Shown: in pieces, positions 36,157-44,678 of the stretch
Numbering within the stretch: the stretch's first letter is position 1
Layout of the letters: the number at the start of each line of letters is the position of its first letter
Origin: Halomonas daqiaonensis
Lineage (GTDB): Bacteria; Pseudomonadota; Gammaproteobacteria; Pseudomonadales; Halomonadaceae
Length of the DNA stretch: 64,000 bases
Direction of reading: 5' to 3'
Assembly (NCBI RefSeq): GCF_900109725.1
Contig: NZ_FOBC01000001.1
Span: 234,957 to 298,956, forward strand
The notes under the pieces: generated by a model
The model's database searches: none
What the model saw: only the letters and a program-made list of their open reading frames with translations
Told to the model about the DNA's origin: nothing
Translations under genes and position numbers: made by a program

Positions 36157-37311
36157 CTAGCCAACCCGGTGTCCCAGCCCCAGGTCACGCAGGGGATGCG
36201 ACTCGCTGGACCAAGGCGGGGTCATCAGGGCCTGGATATCGGCATGGGGGACCCCGGCAACGCTGTCGTGCTGCCAGCGTGGCGACTTGTCCTTGTCGAC
36301 CAGCAGCGCACGCACTCCCTCGACGAAGTCCCCCTGGCGGCAGCACTGCACCGACAGACCGAGTTCATCGCGGAAGGCATCGGCGAGGCTGGTATGGGCG
36401 TGACGCTCGAGCATTCGCCACACCAGTTGGGCACTCATCGGGCAGCCGACGTCGAGACGCGCACGGTTGGCGGCGAGCCAGCCGTCTTCGGTGGTGTCGT
36501 GCAGGATGCGACTGACGGCCGTGGCGGCATCCACACGGCCCACCAGCGCCTGGATATGGTCGAGATGCGGCCACACCTGGCCGGCCGGCACGGTGCAGCG
36601 ATCCTCGTGGTCATCGAGTACCGCCTGCACCCCGGCACGCAGAGCCGGCAGGCTACGGTCGCCATAGTCCGCCTCTTCCAGGGCGCCGAGCAGCGCCTCG
36701 CGGCGTTCGCGGGGGACGAAGCGGTCGGCCATCCCCAGGTCCAAAGCATCGCGGGCATTGAGCTGGGCTCCGGTCAGGCCCAGGTAGGCCCCTACGCCCG
36801 GGGGCATGCGACCCAGGAACCAGCTGGCACCGATGTCGGGGTAGAGGCCGATGGTGATCTCCGGCATGGCGATGCGCGTCGTCTCGGTAACCAGGCGCTG
36901 AAAGCCGCCGGCCATCAACCCCAGGCCACCGCCCATGACGATGCCGTCGCCCCAGACCATCAGCGGCTTGGGGTAGGTGTGGATGCGGTAGTCGAGGCGG
37001 TACTCCGCGGTGAAGTAAGTCTCGGCGAAGAGGCTGTCACGGCCAGCACCGCGGTTTTCGCCCTCCTCGGTCAACGAGCGGTAGAGGGCCACCACATCGC
37101 CGCCGGCACAGAATGCCTTGTCGCCGCTGCCCTCGAGCCACACCGCCACCACGCTGCGGTCCACCGCCCAGGCCTCGAGTTTGGCCTCGAGCTGGCGGAT
37201 CATCTCCAGCGACAGGGCATTGAGCGATTTCGGGGCGTTGAGGGTGGCCACGCCGATGCGGCCACCACAGCGGGTAGGCAGCTCGTCGAAGAGCACTGCA
37301 AGGTCCGACAT
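36157..37311 (-). CDS. 3-hydroxyisobutyryl-CoA hydrolase (enoyl-CoA hydratase/isomerase family)
   Basis: 384 residues, longer than a normal enoyl-CoA hydratase and right for HIBCH-type hydrolases. Crotonase-fold signatures: LNAPKSLNALSLEMI, the oxyanion hole GSGDKAFCAGGDVVAL, and the family-specific WGDGIVMGGGLGLMAGG followed by MPEITIGLYPDIGASWFL. The last pattern, with Glu and Asp, is typical of 3-hydroxyisobutyryl-CoA hydrolase. It releases free 3-hydroxyisobutyrate, the substrate of MmsB encoded 64 bases downstream. It is 10 bases from the acyl-CoA dehydrogenase stop, so the three genes form an operon. Confidence 0.92.
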   Translation of the reverse strand: MSDLAVLFDELPTRCGGRIGVATLNAPKSLNALSLEMIRQLEAKLEAWAVDRSVVAVWLEGSGDKAFCAGGDVVALYRSLTEEGENRGAGRDSLFAETYFTAEYRLDYRIHTYPKPLMVWGDGIVMGGGLGLMAGGFQRLVTETTRIAMPEITIGLYPDIGASWFLGRMPPGVGAYLGLTGAQLNARDALDLGMADRFVPRERREALLGALEEADYGDRSLPALRAGVQAVLDDHEDRCTVPAGQVWPHLDHIQALVGRVDAATAVSRILHDTTEDGWLAANRARLDVGCPMSAQLVWRMLERHAHTSLADAFRDELGLSVQCCRQGDFVEGVRALLVDKDKSPRWQHDSVAGVPHADIQALMTPPWSSESHPLRDLGLGHRVG

Positions 37312-37321
37312 CCGGAATCTC

Positions 37322-38488
37322 CTATTGCAACGATTCGATGACGCCGTCGGCCAGCAGACGACGGGCGACGATCAGGCGCATGATTTCATTGGTGCCTTCG
37401 AGGATCTGATGCACTCGGGTATCACGCACCATGCGCTCCAAAGGGTACTCACTAATGTAACCATAGCCGCCATGCAGTTGGAGGGCCTCGTTGCAGACAG
37501 TGAAACCCATGTCGGTGGCGAAGCGCTTGGCCATGGCACAATGGGCCGTGGCCTCCGGGTCGCCCTGGTCGAGCCGCCAGGCAGCATGACGCACCATCAA
37601 CCGCGCGGCGGTCAACTCGCTGGCCATATCGGCGAGCTTGAACTGCAACGCCTGGAAGCTCGAAAGCTCGCGGCCAAACTGCTTGCGCTCGGCGAGGTAG
37701 TCCCGCGACAGGGTCAGCGCCTGCTGGGCCGCCCCCAGCGAACAGCTGGCGATGTTCAGTCGCCCGCCGTCCAGCCCCTTCATGGCGAACTTGAAGCCCT
37801 CCCCCTCAGCGCCCAGGCGATTGGTAACCGGTACCCTCACCCCGTCGAAGCTGACCAGACACGTCGGCTGGCTCTTCCAGCCCATCTTCTCCTCTTTCTT
37901 GCCGTACTCGACACCCGCCGCATCGGCCGGCACCACGATTGCCGAGACGCCACCTGCTCCACTACCAGGCTCGCCGGTACGGGCCATGACCACCAACACC
38001 TCGGTGGCTCCCGCGCCGGAGATAAACATCTTGGAGCCGTTGATTACATAGTCATCACCCTCGCGCACGGCCTTGGTACGCAGGCTGGCGGCATCGGAAC
38101 CGGCACCTGGCTCGGTGAGGCAGTAGGAGCCGAGCGCCTCACCGGCCACCATGGCAGGCACCCAGGCTTCGCGAAGCGCATCGTCGCCCCAACTGGCGAT
38201 CATCCAGGTCACCATGTTGTGGATGGTCAAGTAGGCGGTGGTAGAGACGCAACCTTGGGCGAGCTGCTCGAAGATCAGCGAGGCCTCGAGGCGCGAAAGA
38301 CCCAGCCCCCCGTGTTCTTCCGGGGTATAGATGCCGAGGAACCCCGCTTCGCCGGCCCGGCGGATGACATCCAACGGGAAATGGGAATGCGCGTCCCAGT
38401 CGGCGGCATGCTCGACCAGCTCGGCCCTCGCGAAATCAGCGGCGGCCGCGGCCAGCGCCTTCTGGTCATCGGTCAGGGAGAAGTCCAT
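37322..38488 (-). CDS. Acyl-CoA dehydrogenase (probable isobutyryl-CoA dehydrogenase)
   Basis: 388-residue flavoprotein. Family motifs: YCLTEPGAGSDAASL, MFISGAGATEVLVVMART, the ERKQFG(R)ELSSFQ helix, and the catalytic Glu in HQILEGTNEIMRLIVARRLL. The position in front of a hydroxyisobutyryl-CoA hydrolase and MmsB points to isobutyryl-CoA of valine breakdown as substrate; the specificity is inferred. ATG 38488 with AGAGGGA upstream gives the normal MDFSLTDDQKAL start; the frame extends upstream to 38623 without family similarity. First gene of the operon; a LiuR-type palindrome and a second palindrome lie 126-194 bases upstream. Confidence 0.9.
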   Translation of the reverse strand: MDFSLTDDQKALAAAAADFARAELVEHAADWDAHSHFPLDVIRRAGEAGFLGIYTPEEHGGLGLSRLEASLIFEQLAQGCVSTTAYLTIHNMVTWMIASWGDDALREAWVPAMVAGEALGSYCLTEPGAGSDAASLRTKAVREGDDYVINGSKMFISGAGATEVLVVMARTGEPGSGAGGVSAIVVPADAAGVEYGKKEEKMGWKSQPTCLVSFDGVRVPVTNRLGAEGEGFKFAMKGLDGGRLNIASCSLGAAQQALTLSRDYLAERKQFGRELSSFQALQFKLADMASELTAARLMVRHAAWRLDQGDPEATAHCAMAKRFATDMGFTVCNEALQLHGGYGYISEYPLERMVRDTRVHQILEGTNEIMRLIVARRLLADGVIESLQ

Positions 38489-38613
38489 GGGGAATCCCTC
38501 TCGTTCAACAATGGGTGAGTGACGTCTTGGGGCTGTTGTCCGGGCCGCTACTGGGCCGGGGGCATGTCGCGGTGACATCTCGGCGGTATCATCGCCTCGT
38601 ATGACTGGACACC

Positions 38614-38633
38614 AACCTAGCACTTGCTAGGTT
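38614..38633. promoter_or_regulatory. Second palindrome in the liuR divergent region
   Basis: AACCTAGCA-CT-TGCTAGGTT: perfect 9-base arms, 2-base centre. It lies 126 bases upstream of the acyl-CoA dehydrogenase start and 32 bases from the LiuR-type site. It does not match the LiuR consensus, so it may be the operator of a different dimeric regulator. Confidence 0.5.
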
Positions 38634-38664
38634 TATCCCATATCACCCCATGGTCGAACAAGCA

Positions 38665-38682
38665 CTTTACGTTAACGTAAAG
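38665..38682. promoter_or_regulatory. LiuR operator (predicted)
   Basis: Perfect 18-base palindrome CTTTACGTTAACGTAAAG, 66 bases upstream of liuR. It matches the MerR-type LiuR site I recall for gammaproteobacteria (TTTACGTnnACGTAAA). TTTACG at 38666 and TAGTGT at 38689, 17 bases apart, could be a liuR promoter overlapping the operator. The site can serve both the liuR side and the divergent valine operon. Confidence 0.8.
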
Positions 38683-38748
38683 CTCGTCTAGTGTTGCCAG
38701 ACGAGGTGGGAAACCGCCGGTTCACCACCCGGCCACAGGATCGACGTC

Positions 38749-39198
38749 ATGACACAGCCAACCACCCCGGCCAACGAGGCCAACCAGGAAGCACTGCCTC
38801 GTCAGCACCGACACTACACTATCGGTGAGCTGGCGAGGATGTTCGAGGTCACGCCGCGCACCATCCGCTTCTACGAGCAGGAAGGCCTGTTGGCGCCGCG
38901 ACGCGAGGGGCAGAAGCGCATCTACCGCGAGAAGGACCGGGTGCGCCTGAAATTGACCCTGCGTGGCAAGCGGTTGGGGTTCTCGCTGGCCGAGATCCGC
39001 GAGGTGGTGATGATGTACGACGCCATGCCCGACGGTAACGCGCGCCAGCTTTGGCGCCTGCTGGAGATACTGGCCGACAAGCGGGCCAACCTCGAGCGGC
39101 AGCTGGAGGACATCCGCCTGATGCGCATGGAGCTCGACGACGTGGACAACCGTGCCCGGGAAGTACTGCGCAGTCTCGGCCAAGGCCAAGAGGGCTGA
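38749..39198 (+). CDS. liuR: MerR-family transcriptional regulator LiuR
   Basis: 149 residues. The N-terminal MerR helix-turn-helix ([37 protein letters not shown]) is followed by the [13 protein letters not shown] winged region ([18 protein letters not shown]) and a long dimerisation helix. It lacks the Cys cluster of metal-sensing MerR proteins, as expected for LiuR, which responds to acyl-CoA intermediates of leucine/isoleucine/valine breakdown. A matching palindrome lies upstream and the neighbours are branched-chain acyl-CoA genes. AGGA lies eight bases before ATG 38749. Confidence 0.9.
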   Translation: MTQPTTPANEANQEALPRQHRHYTIGELARMFEVTPRTIRFYEQEGLLAPRREGQKRIYREKDRVRLKLTLRGKRLGFSLAEIREVVMMYDAMPDGNARQLWRLLEILADKRANLERQLEDIRLMRMELDDVDNRAREVLRSLGQGQEG

Positions 39199-39283
39199 GC
39201 AAGCTTCCCAAGCGACAAGCGACCCCGACGTCATCACCCGTTTCACGCACACCGCCACAGGCGACAACAAGACGAGAAACACC

Positions 39284-40975
39284 ATGACACGCCAACATCA
39301 AACGATCAGCTATGTCAGCGGCATCAGCGACACCCCTCTCAAGGGTCAGACCATCGGTGACTGCTTCGACGATACCGTGGCGCGCTTCGCCGAGCGCGAC
39401 GCCCTGATCAGCCGACACCAGGGACTTCGCTACAGCTGGAAGGAACTGCAGCAGACCGTGGACGAGGCGGCCCGCGCCCTGCTCGCGCTGGGAGTGGACA
39501 AGGGAGACCGAGTCGGCATCTGGTCACCCAACTGTGCTGAATGGACCATCACCCAGTTCGCCACGGCGAAGATCGGCGCCATCCTGGTCAACATCAATCC
39601 CAGCTATCGCACCCACGAGCTCGAATATGCCCTCAAGCAGTCGGGCGCCTCGACGCTGATCCTGCAGGGTACCTTCAAGGCTTCCGACTATGTCGCCACC
39701 CTGGCCGAGCTGGCCCCGGAACTGCGTGACGGTGGGCCCAACACTTTCTCGAGCGCCAAGCTGCCCGAACTCAAGCGCGTGATCTGCCTCGACGCAGATC
39801 GTGCCCTGACCGGCATGTTCAGCTGGCAGTCGATGCTGGCCCACGCCGACGAGGTTTCCGCCGAGCACCTGGCCGATGTTCAGGCCAGCCTGCAGTTCGA
39901 CGACCCGATCAACATCCAGTACACCTCGGGAACCACGGGCGCTCCCAAGGGAGCTACCCTCTCCCATCACAACATCCTCAACAACGGCTTCTTCGTGGCA
40001 CGCACCATGAACCTCAGCGAAGCCGACCGCATGGTGATCCCGGTACCGCTCTACCACTGTTTCGGCATGGTGATGGGTAACCTGGGCTGCGTGACCCACG
40101 GTGCCACCATGATCTATCCCGGCGACGGCTTCGAGCCGGAAGCGACGCTGCGCGCCGTCTCCGAGGAGAAGGCCACCACCCTCTACGGGGTGCCGACCAT
40201 GTTCATCGCCGAGCTGGAGCATCCGGAGTTCGAGACCTTCGATCTCTCCAGCCTGCGCACCGGCATCATGGCTGGCTCCATCTGTCCCATCGAAGTGATG
40301 CGCAACGTCATCGATCGGATGAACATGCAGGACGTCACCATCTGCTACGGCATGACAGAGACCAGTCCGGTGAGCACCCAGACCCAGACCGACGCCCCGC
40401 TGGAGAAGCGCGTCACCACGGTGGGCACCATCCACCCTCATCTGGAGGTCAAGCTGGTCAGCCCGGACACCGGCGCCGTGGTGCCCCGCGGCGAGACCGG
40501 CGAGCTCTGTACCCGCGGCTACAGCGTGATGCTCGGCTACTGGAACAACCCCGAGGCGACCGACAAGGCCATCGACGAGGCCGGCTGGATGCACACCGGC
40601 GACCTCGCCACCATGGATGACGAAGGCTATGTGGCGATCGTCGGGCGCATCAAGGACATGATCATCCGCGGCGGCGAGAACATCTATCCACGCGAGATCG
40701 AGGACTTCCTCTACACCCATCCGGCCATCTCCGACGTTCAGGTGATCGGCGTGCCGGATGAGAAGTATGGCGAAGAGGTGATGGCCTGGGTCAAGCTGAG
40801 CGAGAGCGAGTCGCTAGGCGAGGAGGAGCTCAAGGCCTTCTGCAAGGGCAAGATCGCTCACTACAAGATCCCGCGCTACGTGAAGTTCGTCAACGAGTTC
40901 CCGATGACCGTCACCGGCAAGATCCAGAAGTTCAAGATGCGCGAGGAAGCCACCCACGAGTTGGGGCTGGCGTAA
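39284..40975 (+). CDS. Acyl-CoA synthetase (AMP-binding, fatty/branched-chain acyl)
   Basis: 563-residue ANL-superfamily ligase that activates a carboxylic acid to its CoA thioester through an acyl-adenylate. Motifs in order: A3 [17 protein letters not shown]5 [11 protein letters not shown]7 [14 protein letters not shown]8 [21 protein letters not shown]10 Lys in [13 protein letters not shown]. Similar genes sit next to liuR in other gammaproteobacteria, which suggests a role in branched-chain or medium-chain acid activation; the exact substrate is unknown. The start at ATG 39284 matches the family N-terminus; the frame extends back into liuR. Its TAA stop is the first triplet of element copy C. 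Confidence 0.9.
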   Translation: MTRQHQTISYVSGISDTPLKGQTIGDCFDDTVARFAERDALISRHQGLRYSWKELQQTVDEAARALLALGVDKGDRVGIWSPNCAEWTITQFATAKIGAILVNINPSYRTHELEYALKQSGASTLILQGTFKASDYVATLAELAPELRDGGPNTFSSAKLPELKRVICLDADRALTGMFSWQSMLAHADEVSAEHLADVQASLQFDDPINIQYTSGTTGAPKGATLSHHNILNNGFFVARTMNLSEADRMVIPVPLYHCFGMVMGNLGCVTHGATMIYPGDGFEPEATLRAVSEEKATTLYGVPTMFIAELEHPEFETFDLSSLRTGIMAGSICPIEVMRNVIDRMNMQDVTICYGMTETSPVSTQTQTDAPLEKRVTTVGTIHPHLEVKLVSPDTGAVVPRGETGELCTRGYSVMLGYWNNPEATDKAIDEAGWMHTGDLATMDDEGYVAIVGRIKDMIIRGGENIYPREIEDFLYTHPAISDVQVIGVPDEKYGEEVMAWVKLSESESLGEEELKAFCKGKIAHYKIPRYVKFVNEFPMTVTGKIQKFKMREEATHELGLA

Positions 40976-41115
40976 GCGCCGAGCGCCGAGCGCCGAGCGC
41001 CGAGCGCCGAGCGCCGAGCAAGATGGTGCTCGCGCACCACTATGGCCAACGCAAAAACCTCCAGCAGAGTAGCCTGCTGGAGGTTTTTCTTGGCTGCTTG
41101 GCTGCTTGGCGCTTA
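40973..41115. repeat. Tandem-array terminator element, family 2, copy C
   Basis: The most regular copy. It starts TAAGCGCC (TAA is the stop of the acyl-CoA synthetase), with six exact GCGCCGA units (40976-41017), the core GATGGTGCTCGCGCACCACTATGGC, a 15-base-arm terminator, two TTGGCTGC units, and ends GGCGCTTA, where TTA is the stop codon of hpt on the minus strand. The two ends are inverted repeats of TAAGCGCC. Confidence 0.95.
41053..41088. terminator. Bidirectional intrinsic terminator in element copy C
   Basis: AAAAACCTCCAGCAG / CTGCTGGAGGTTTTT, perfect 15-base arms and loop AGTAGC. It serves the acyl-CoA synthetase (plus) and hpt (minus). Confidence 0.95.
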
Positions 41116-41691
41116 CAGCCCCTTTGGCGCGTAGATACCCGGGGCATTGCGCCAGTAGCCCTTGTAGTCCATGCCGAAGCCGAAAACATAGCGGTCGGCG
41201 ACTTCCAGGCTGCAGTAGTCGGCCCTGAGGCCAGGTACCGCCTTGCGCTCGTGCTGCTTGTCGACCAGCACCGCCGTGGAGATGCTCGCCGCCCCCGCCT
41301 GCCGGCAGTAGTCGAGAATGGCAGCCAGGGTGGCGCCCTCATCGAGGATGTCATCGACGATCACCACATGGCGACCGGCCATGGGCACCTCCGGAGAGAC
41401 CCGCCAGAACAGCTCGCCGCCCCGCAGGCCACCCCGATAGCGGGTAGCGTGGAGGTAGTCGACCTCCAGCGGGAAGCCCAGACGGGTCAGCAGGTGGCCG
41501 GTGGTGATCAGCCCACCGTTCATCACGCAGTAGAAGACCGGCAGGCGGTCACCCAGGTCACGGGTAATCTCATCGGCCATGCGGTCCAGCGCACGCTCGA
41601 CCTCTGGCTGGGAGATCAGGCAGTCGGCATTGTCCATGACATCGTGCATGTCGGTCAGGGACGGCAAGGAATCGGCATCGAGTCGGGACAT
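41113..41691 (-). CDS. hpt: Hypoxanthine-guanine phosphoribosyltransferase
   Basis: 192-residue purine salvage enzyme. The PRPP-binding loop VVIVDDILDEGATL, the VFYCVMNGGLITTGHLL P-loop region and the C-terminal FGFGMDYKGYWRNAPGIYA purine-binding segment are clear. It resembles the hypoxanthine-guanine-xanthine type of pseudomonads. ATG 41691 gives the expected length; the frame runs further upstream into nagZ without similarity. It lies 43 bases after nagZ in the same direction, so the two are probably one operon ending at the terminator in element copy C. Confidence 0.92.
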   Translation of the reverse strand: MSRLDADSLPSLTDMHDVMDNADCLISQPEVERALDRMADEITRDLGDRLPVFYCVMNGGLITTGHLLTRLGFPLEVDYLHATRYRGGLRGGELFWRVSPEVPMAGRHVVIVDDILDEGATLAAILDYCRQAGAASISTAVLVDKQHERKAVPGLRADYCSLEVADRYVFGFGMDYKGYWRNAPGIYAPKGL

Positions 41692-41734
41692 CGTCGTTCG
41701 GCTCTTGAAGGGAATCGGAGAAGGGGAAAACGTT

Positions 41735-42748
41735 TCAGCCGGCGGCCATCGCTTCGAGCCGCGCATGGATGCGACGCCAGCGTGACAGGGCCTCCAGCGC
41801 CTTGAGGTCGGGACGGGCCCGGGCGTAGCGCAGGCGCGTGGCGCGACGCGACTGGCGGCCCTTGCAGGCATCCAGCACCTCGTAGGCCGCGCTACGGTCA
41901 TTGCATACCAGCAACATGTCGCACCCCGCCGCCAACGCCAACCGGGCCCGCTCGGCTGGCGTACCGGCGGAGGCCGCTCCGGCCATGCTCAGGTCGTCGG
42001 AGAAGATCACCCCCTTGAAACCCAGGCTCTCGCGCAGCATGCCCAGCCAGGCAGGCGAGAAGCCCGCCGGACGCGAATCGAAATCGGGATAGACGACGTG
42101 GGCGGGCATCACCGCATCGAGCCGGGGCGCCAGTTCGGCGAAGGGCAGGAGGTCGTGGCGGTGCAGCTCCTCGAGGGAGCGCCCATCCACCGGCAACTCA
42201 TGATGAGAGTCGGCCGCCACGCCCCCATGGCCCGGGAAGTGCTTGCCCACGGCCACCATGCCCGCCTCGTGCAGGCCATCGATGAAGGCGCGCCCGAGGC
42301 GGGCCACCGCCCGGGGATCCGCGGAGAAGCTGCGATCGCCGATCACGCTGGAAGAACCACCGTCCACATCCAGTACCGGCGCAAAGGAGAGATCGAGGCC
42401 ACAGGCCGCCAGCTCCATGCCCAGCAGCCAGCCGGCATCCTGGCAGAGACGTACCGTCACCTCGGGCTGCTGAGCGAAATCACGCCCCAGGCGTCCCATG
42501 GCCGGCAGACGGGTGACGCCCTCGCGCAACCGCCGGACCCGCCCGCCTTCCTGATCGACCGCCAGCAGCAGGTCGGGACGTACGCGGCGGACCTCGTCGC
42601 ACAGCGTGTGGACCTGGCCGGCCGAAGCAATGTTGCGGGCAAACAGGATCACGCCCCCGACCTCGGGCCGCACAAGCAGCTCGCGCTCCTCGGGGGTCAG
42701 GCTTAGACCCTCCAGATCCAGCATCACCGGTCCGAGCATCTGGGTCAT
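41735..42748 (-). CDS. nagZ: Beta-N-acetylhexosaminidase NagZ (cell-wall recycling)
   Basis: 337-residue cytoplasmic glycoside hydrolase family 3 enzyme that removes GlcNAc from anhydro-muropeptides. Signatures: LDLEGLSLTPEERELL, AVDQEGGRVRRL, VGKHFPGHGGVAADSHHELP with the catalytic His-Asp dyad, and the nucleophile region VIFSDDLSMAGA. ATG 42748 has AGGGG about eight bases upstream and gives the normal MGPVMLDLEG-like beginning. Divergent from pilD. Its product controls beta-lactamase inducers where AmpR/AmpC exist; neither gene is in the window. Confidence 0.94.
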   Translation of the reverse strand: MTQMLGPVMLDLEGLSLTPEERELLVRPEVGGVILFARNIASAGQVHTLCDEVRRVRPDLLLAVDQEGGRVRRLREGVTRLPAMGRLGRDFAQQPEVTVRLCQDAGWLLGMELAACGLDLSFAPVLDVDGGSSSVIGDRSFSADPRAVARLGRAFIDGLHEAGMVAVGKHFPGHGGVAADSHHELPVDGRSLEELHRHDLLPFAELAPRLDAVMPAHVVYPDFDSRPAGFSPAWLGMLRESLGFKGVIFSDDLSMAGAASAGTPAERARLALAAGCDMLLVCNDRSAAYEVLDACKGRQSRRATRLRYARARPDLKALEALSRWRRIHARLEAMAAG

Positions 42749-42893
42749 GATCGTGCCCCTGAAACATGAAAGGGAGCCGATTCTAGACCAAAGCCGCACC
42801 GCAGGACAGCCTGCCAGGCTCTCGGCGTATCCGGGCAATCGGCGCCATCCCCCGATACAATGATGGGGATTCGACTGGACAGGAGTCCCCCCC

Positions 42894-43745
42894 TTGCTCG
42901 CCGACCTCCCCCCCTTACTGCTCTGGCCACTGGCGGCCGTGCTGGGCCTGTGCCTGGGCAGCTTTCTCAACGTGGTGATCACCCGACTGCCGGTGATGCT
43001 GATGCTCGGCTGGCGCGCCGAGGCCCGCGAGGCCCTGGAACTGGAGCCTGAAGAGACACACCCCTTCAACCTGATGACCCCCCCCTCGCTGTGTCCGCAC
43101 TGCGAGGCTCCGATCGCCTGGCACGACAACATCCCGCTGCTGGGCTGGTTCAAGCGGCGCGGACGCTGTGCCAACTGTCAGGCGCGCATCAGCCCCCAGT
43201 ACCCCTTGGTGGAGCTCGCCGGCGGCGTACTGGCCGTGTCGGTGCTGGCGCTATTCGGGCCGACCCTGGAGGCCCTGTTCATCCTCGGGGCTTGCCTGGC
43301 CCTGCTGGCCATGGCGGTGATCGACCTGCGCACCCAGCTGTTGCCTGACCTGCTCACCCTGCCACTGCTGTGGGCCGGGCTGCTCTACCAGCTGTTGTTC
43401 CAGCCGTTGCTGCTGCCCTCGGCCGTCATCGGCGCCATGGTCGGCTACCTGGCGTTGTGGAGCTTCTATTGGCTGTTCAAGCTGGTCACCGGCAAGGAAG
43501 GCATGGGCTACGGCGACTTCAAGCTGCTGGCCGCCCTGGGCGCCTGGCTGGGCTGGCAATACCTGCCGCTGGTACTGATCCTCTCGGCCGGGGCGGGAGC
43601 GGTGGTGGGCATCCTGATCCAGTTGGCCATCCCGCGCCTGCGCGGTGCACCCATGCCCTTCGGGCCCTGGCTGGTAATGGCGGGCTTGATCGCCCTGTTG
43701 GGCGGCGAACCGCTGATGGCGCTCTATACTGGCTTGCTGTATTGA
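42894..43745 (+). CDS. pilD: Type IV prepilin leader peptidase / N-methyltransferase
   Basis: 283-residue inner-membrane aspartyl protease. The N-terminal methyltransferase half has GSFLNVVITRLP and a CxxC...CxxC zinc site (CPHCEAPIAWHDN...CANC). The protease half has its two aspartates in VIDLRTQLLPD and GMGYGDFKLLAALGAWLG. About eight membrane helices. Start is TTG at 42894, decided by AGGAG eight bases upstream; no other in-frame start fits. In pseudomonads pilD follows pilB and pilC, but here it begins the group with coaE, yacG and a Tus-like gene. Confidence 0.94.
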   Translation: MLADLPPLLLWPLAAVLGLCLGSFLNVVITRLPVMLMLGWRAEAREALELEPEETHPFNLMTPPSLCPHCEAPIAWHDNIPLLGWFKRRGRCANCQARISPQYPLVELAGGVLAVSVLALFGPTLEALFILGACLALLAMAVIDLRTQLLPDLLTLPLLWAGLLYQLLFQPLLLPSAVIGAMVGYLALWSFYWLFKLVTGKEGMGYGDFKLLAALGAWLGWQYLPLVLILSAGAGAVVGILIQLAIPRLRGAPMPFGPWLVMAGLIALLGGEPLMALYTGLLY

Positions 43746-43788
43746 GCTCGCTACGGCCGTGCACAACGGAAACACGAGGGAGACCAAG

Positions 43789-44403
43789 ATGATCATCGGC
43801 GTAACGGGCGGTATCGCCTCGGGCAAGTCGACGGTGGCGCGGGCGTTCTCATCGCAGGGCATCCCCTGGGTGGATGCCGACGAGGTGGCACGGGAAGTCG
43901 TGGCCCCCGGCGAGCCGGCACTCGACGAGATCGCCGAGCAGCTCGGGCGCGAGGTCCTCGCGCCCGACGGCAGCCTGAACCGCCGAGCGCTGCGCGAGCT
44001 CGTCTTCGCCGATCCCGAGGCGCGAGAACAGCTGGAGCGGATCACTCATCCGCGAATCCGCGAGCGCCTGGTGGTTCACCTCGAGCGGCTCCAGGCACAG
44101 GGTGCCCCCTATGTGCTGCTGGTCTCACCGCTGCTTTTCGAGTCCGGCCAGGACGCGATGGTCGACCGCTGCCTGGTCATCGATGTCCCCGAGCCCACCC
44201 AGATTGCCCGCACGGCAGCACGCGACGGGGTGGACGAGGCCCAGGCCCGGGCCATCGTCGCGGCCCAGATGTCACGGGAGGAGCGTCTGGCGCGCGCCGA
44301 TGACGTGATCGACAATTCTGCCGATGAGGCAGACCTGGCTGCGCAGGTGGCAGAGCTCGACCGCCAATACCGGCAAGCCGTCGGTTTGCCTCCCGAGTCC
44401 TGA
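43789..44403 (+). CDS. coaE: Dephospho-CoA kinase
   Basis: 204-residue enzyme for the last step of coenzyme A synthesis. P-loop GGIASGKST at residue 8, [10 protein letters not shown] helix, HPRIRE in the middle, and the LFES-like [29 protein letters not shown] region. GAGGGAG lies seven bases before ATG 43789. It is 43 bases after pilD and 41 before yacG, the conserved pilD-coaE-yacG order. Confidence 0.95.
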   Translation: MIIGVTGGIASGKSTVARAFSSQGIPWVDADEVAREVVAPGEPALDEIAEQLGREVLAPDGSLNRRALRELVFADPEAREQLERITHPRIRERLVVHLERLQAQGAPYVLLVSPLLFESGQDAMVDRCLVIDVPEPTQIARTAARDGVDEAQARAIVAAQMSREERLARADDVIDNSADEADLAAQVAELDRQYRQAVGLPPES

Positions 44404-44444
44404 TTCGTCATCCTTCCCCGACACCCTGCCGAAGACGACATCGC

Positions 44445-44678
44445 ATGAACACGCAAGACACCACACGCCCCCTGGAAGTCGCCTGCCCGCAGTGCCGCAA
44501 GAAGGTGCTGTGGAGCGAAACCAATCCCTATCGCCCCTTCTGCAGCAAGCGCTGCCGCCTGCTCGACCTGGGCGCCTGGGCCGACGAGTCACACCGCATC
44601 GCCGGGGAGCCCGCCATGGACGAGACCGACCTCGACGCCCTGCTTGCAAAAGCGGACAGGGACGGAGAGCCATCGTGA
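44445..44678 (+). CDS. yacG: DNA gyrase inhibitor YacG
   Basis: 77-residue zinc protein that binds GyrB and blocks DNA binding. [10 protein letters not shown] and [17 protein letters not shown] supply the four zinc Cys; the acidic C-terminal tail is typical. The stop codon overlaps the GTG start of the next gene (GTGA), so translation is coupled. Confidence 0.93.
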   Translation: MNTQDTTRPLEVACPQCRKKVLWSETNPYRPFCSKRCRLLDLGAWADESHRIAGEPAMDETDLDALLAKADRDGEPS

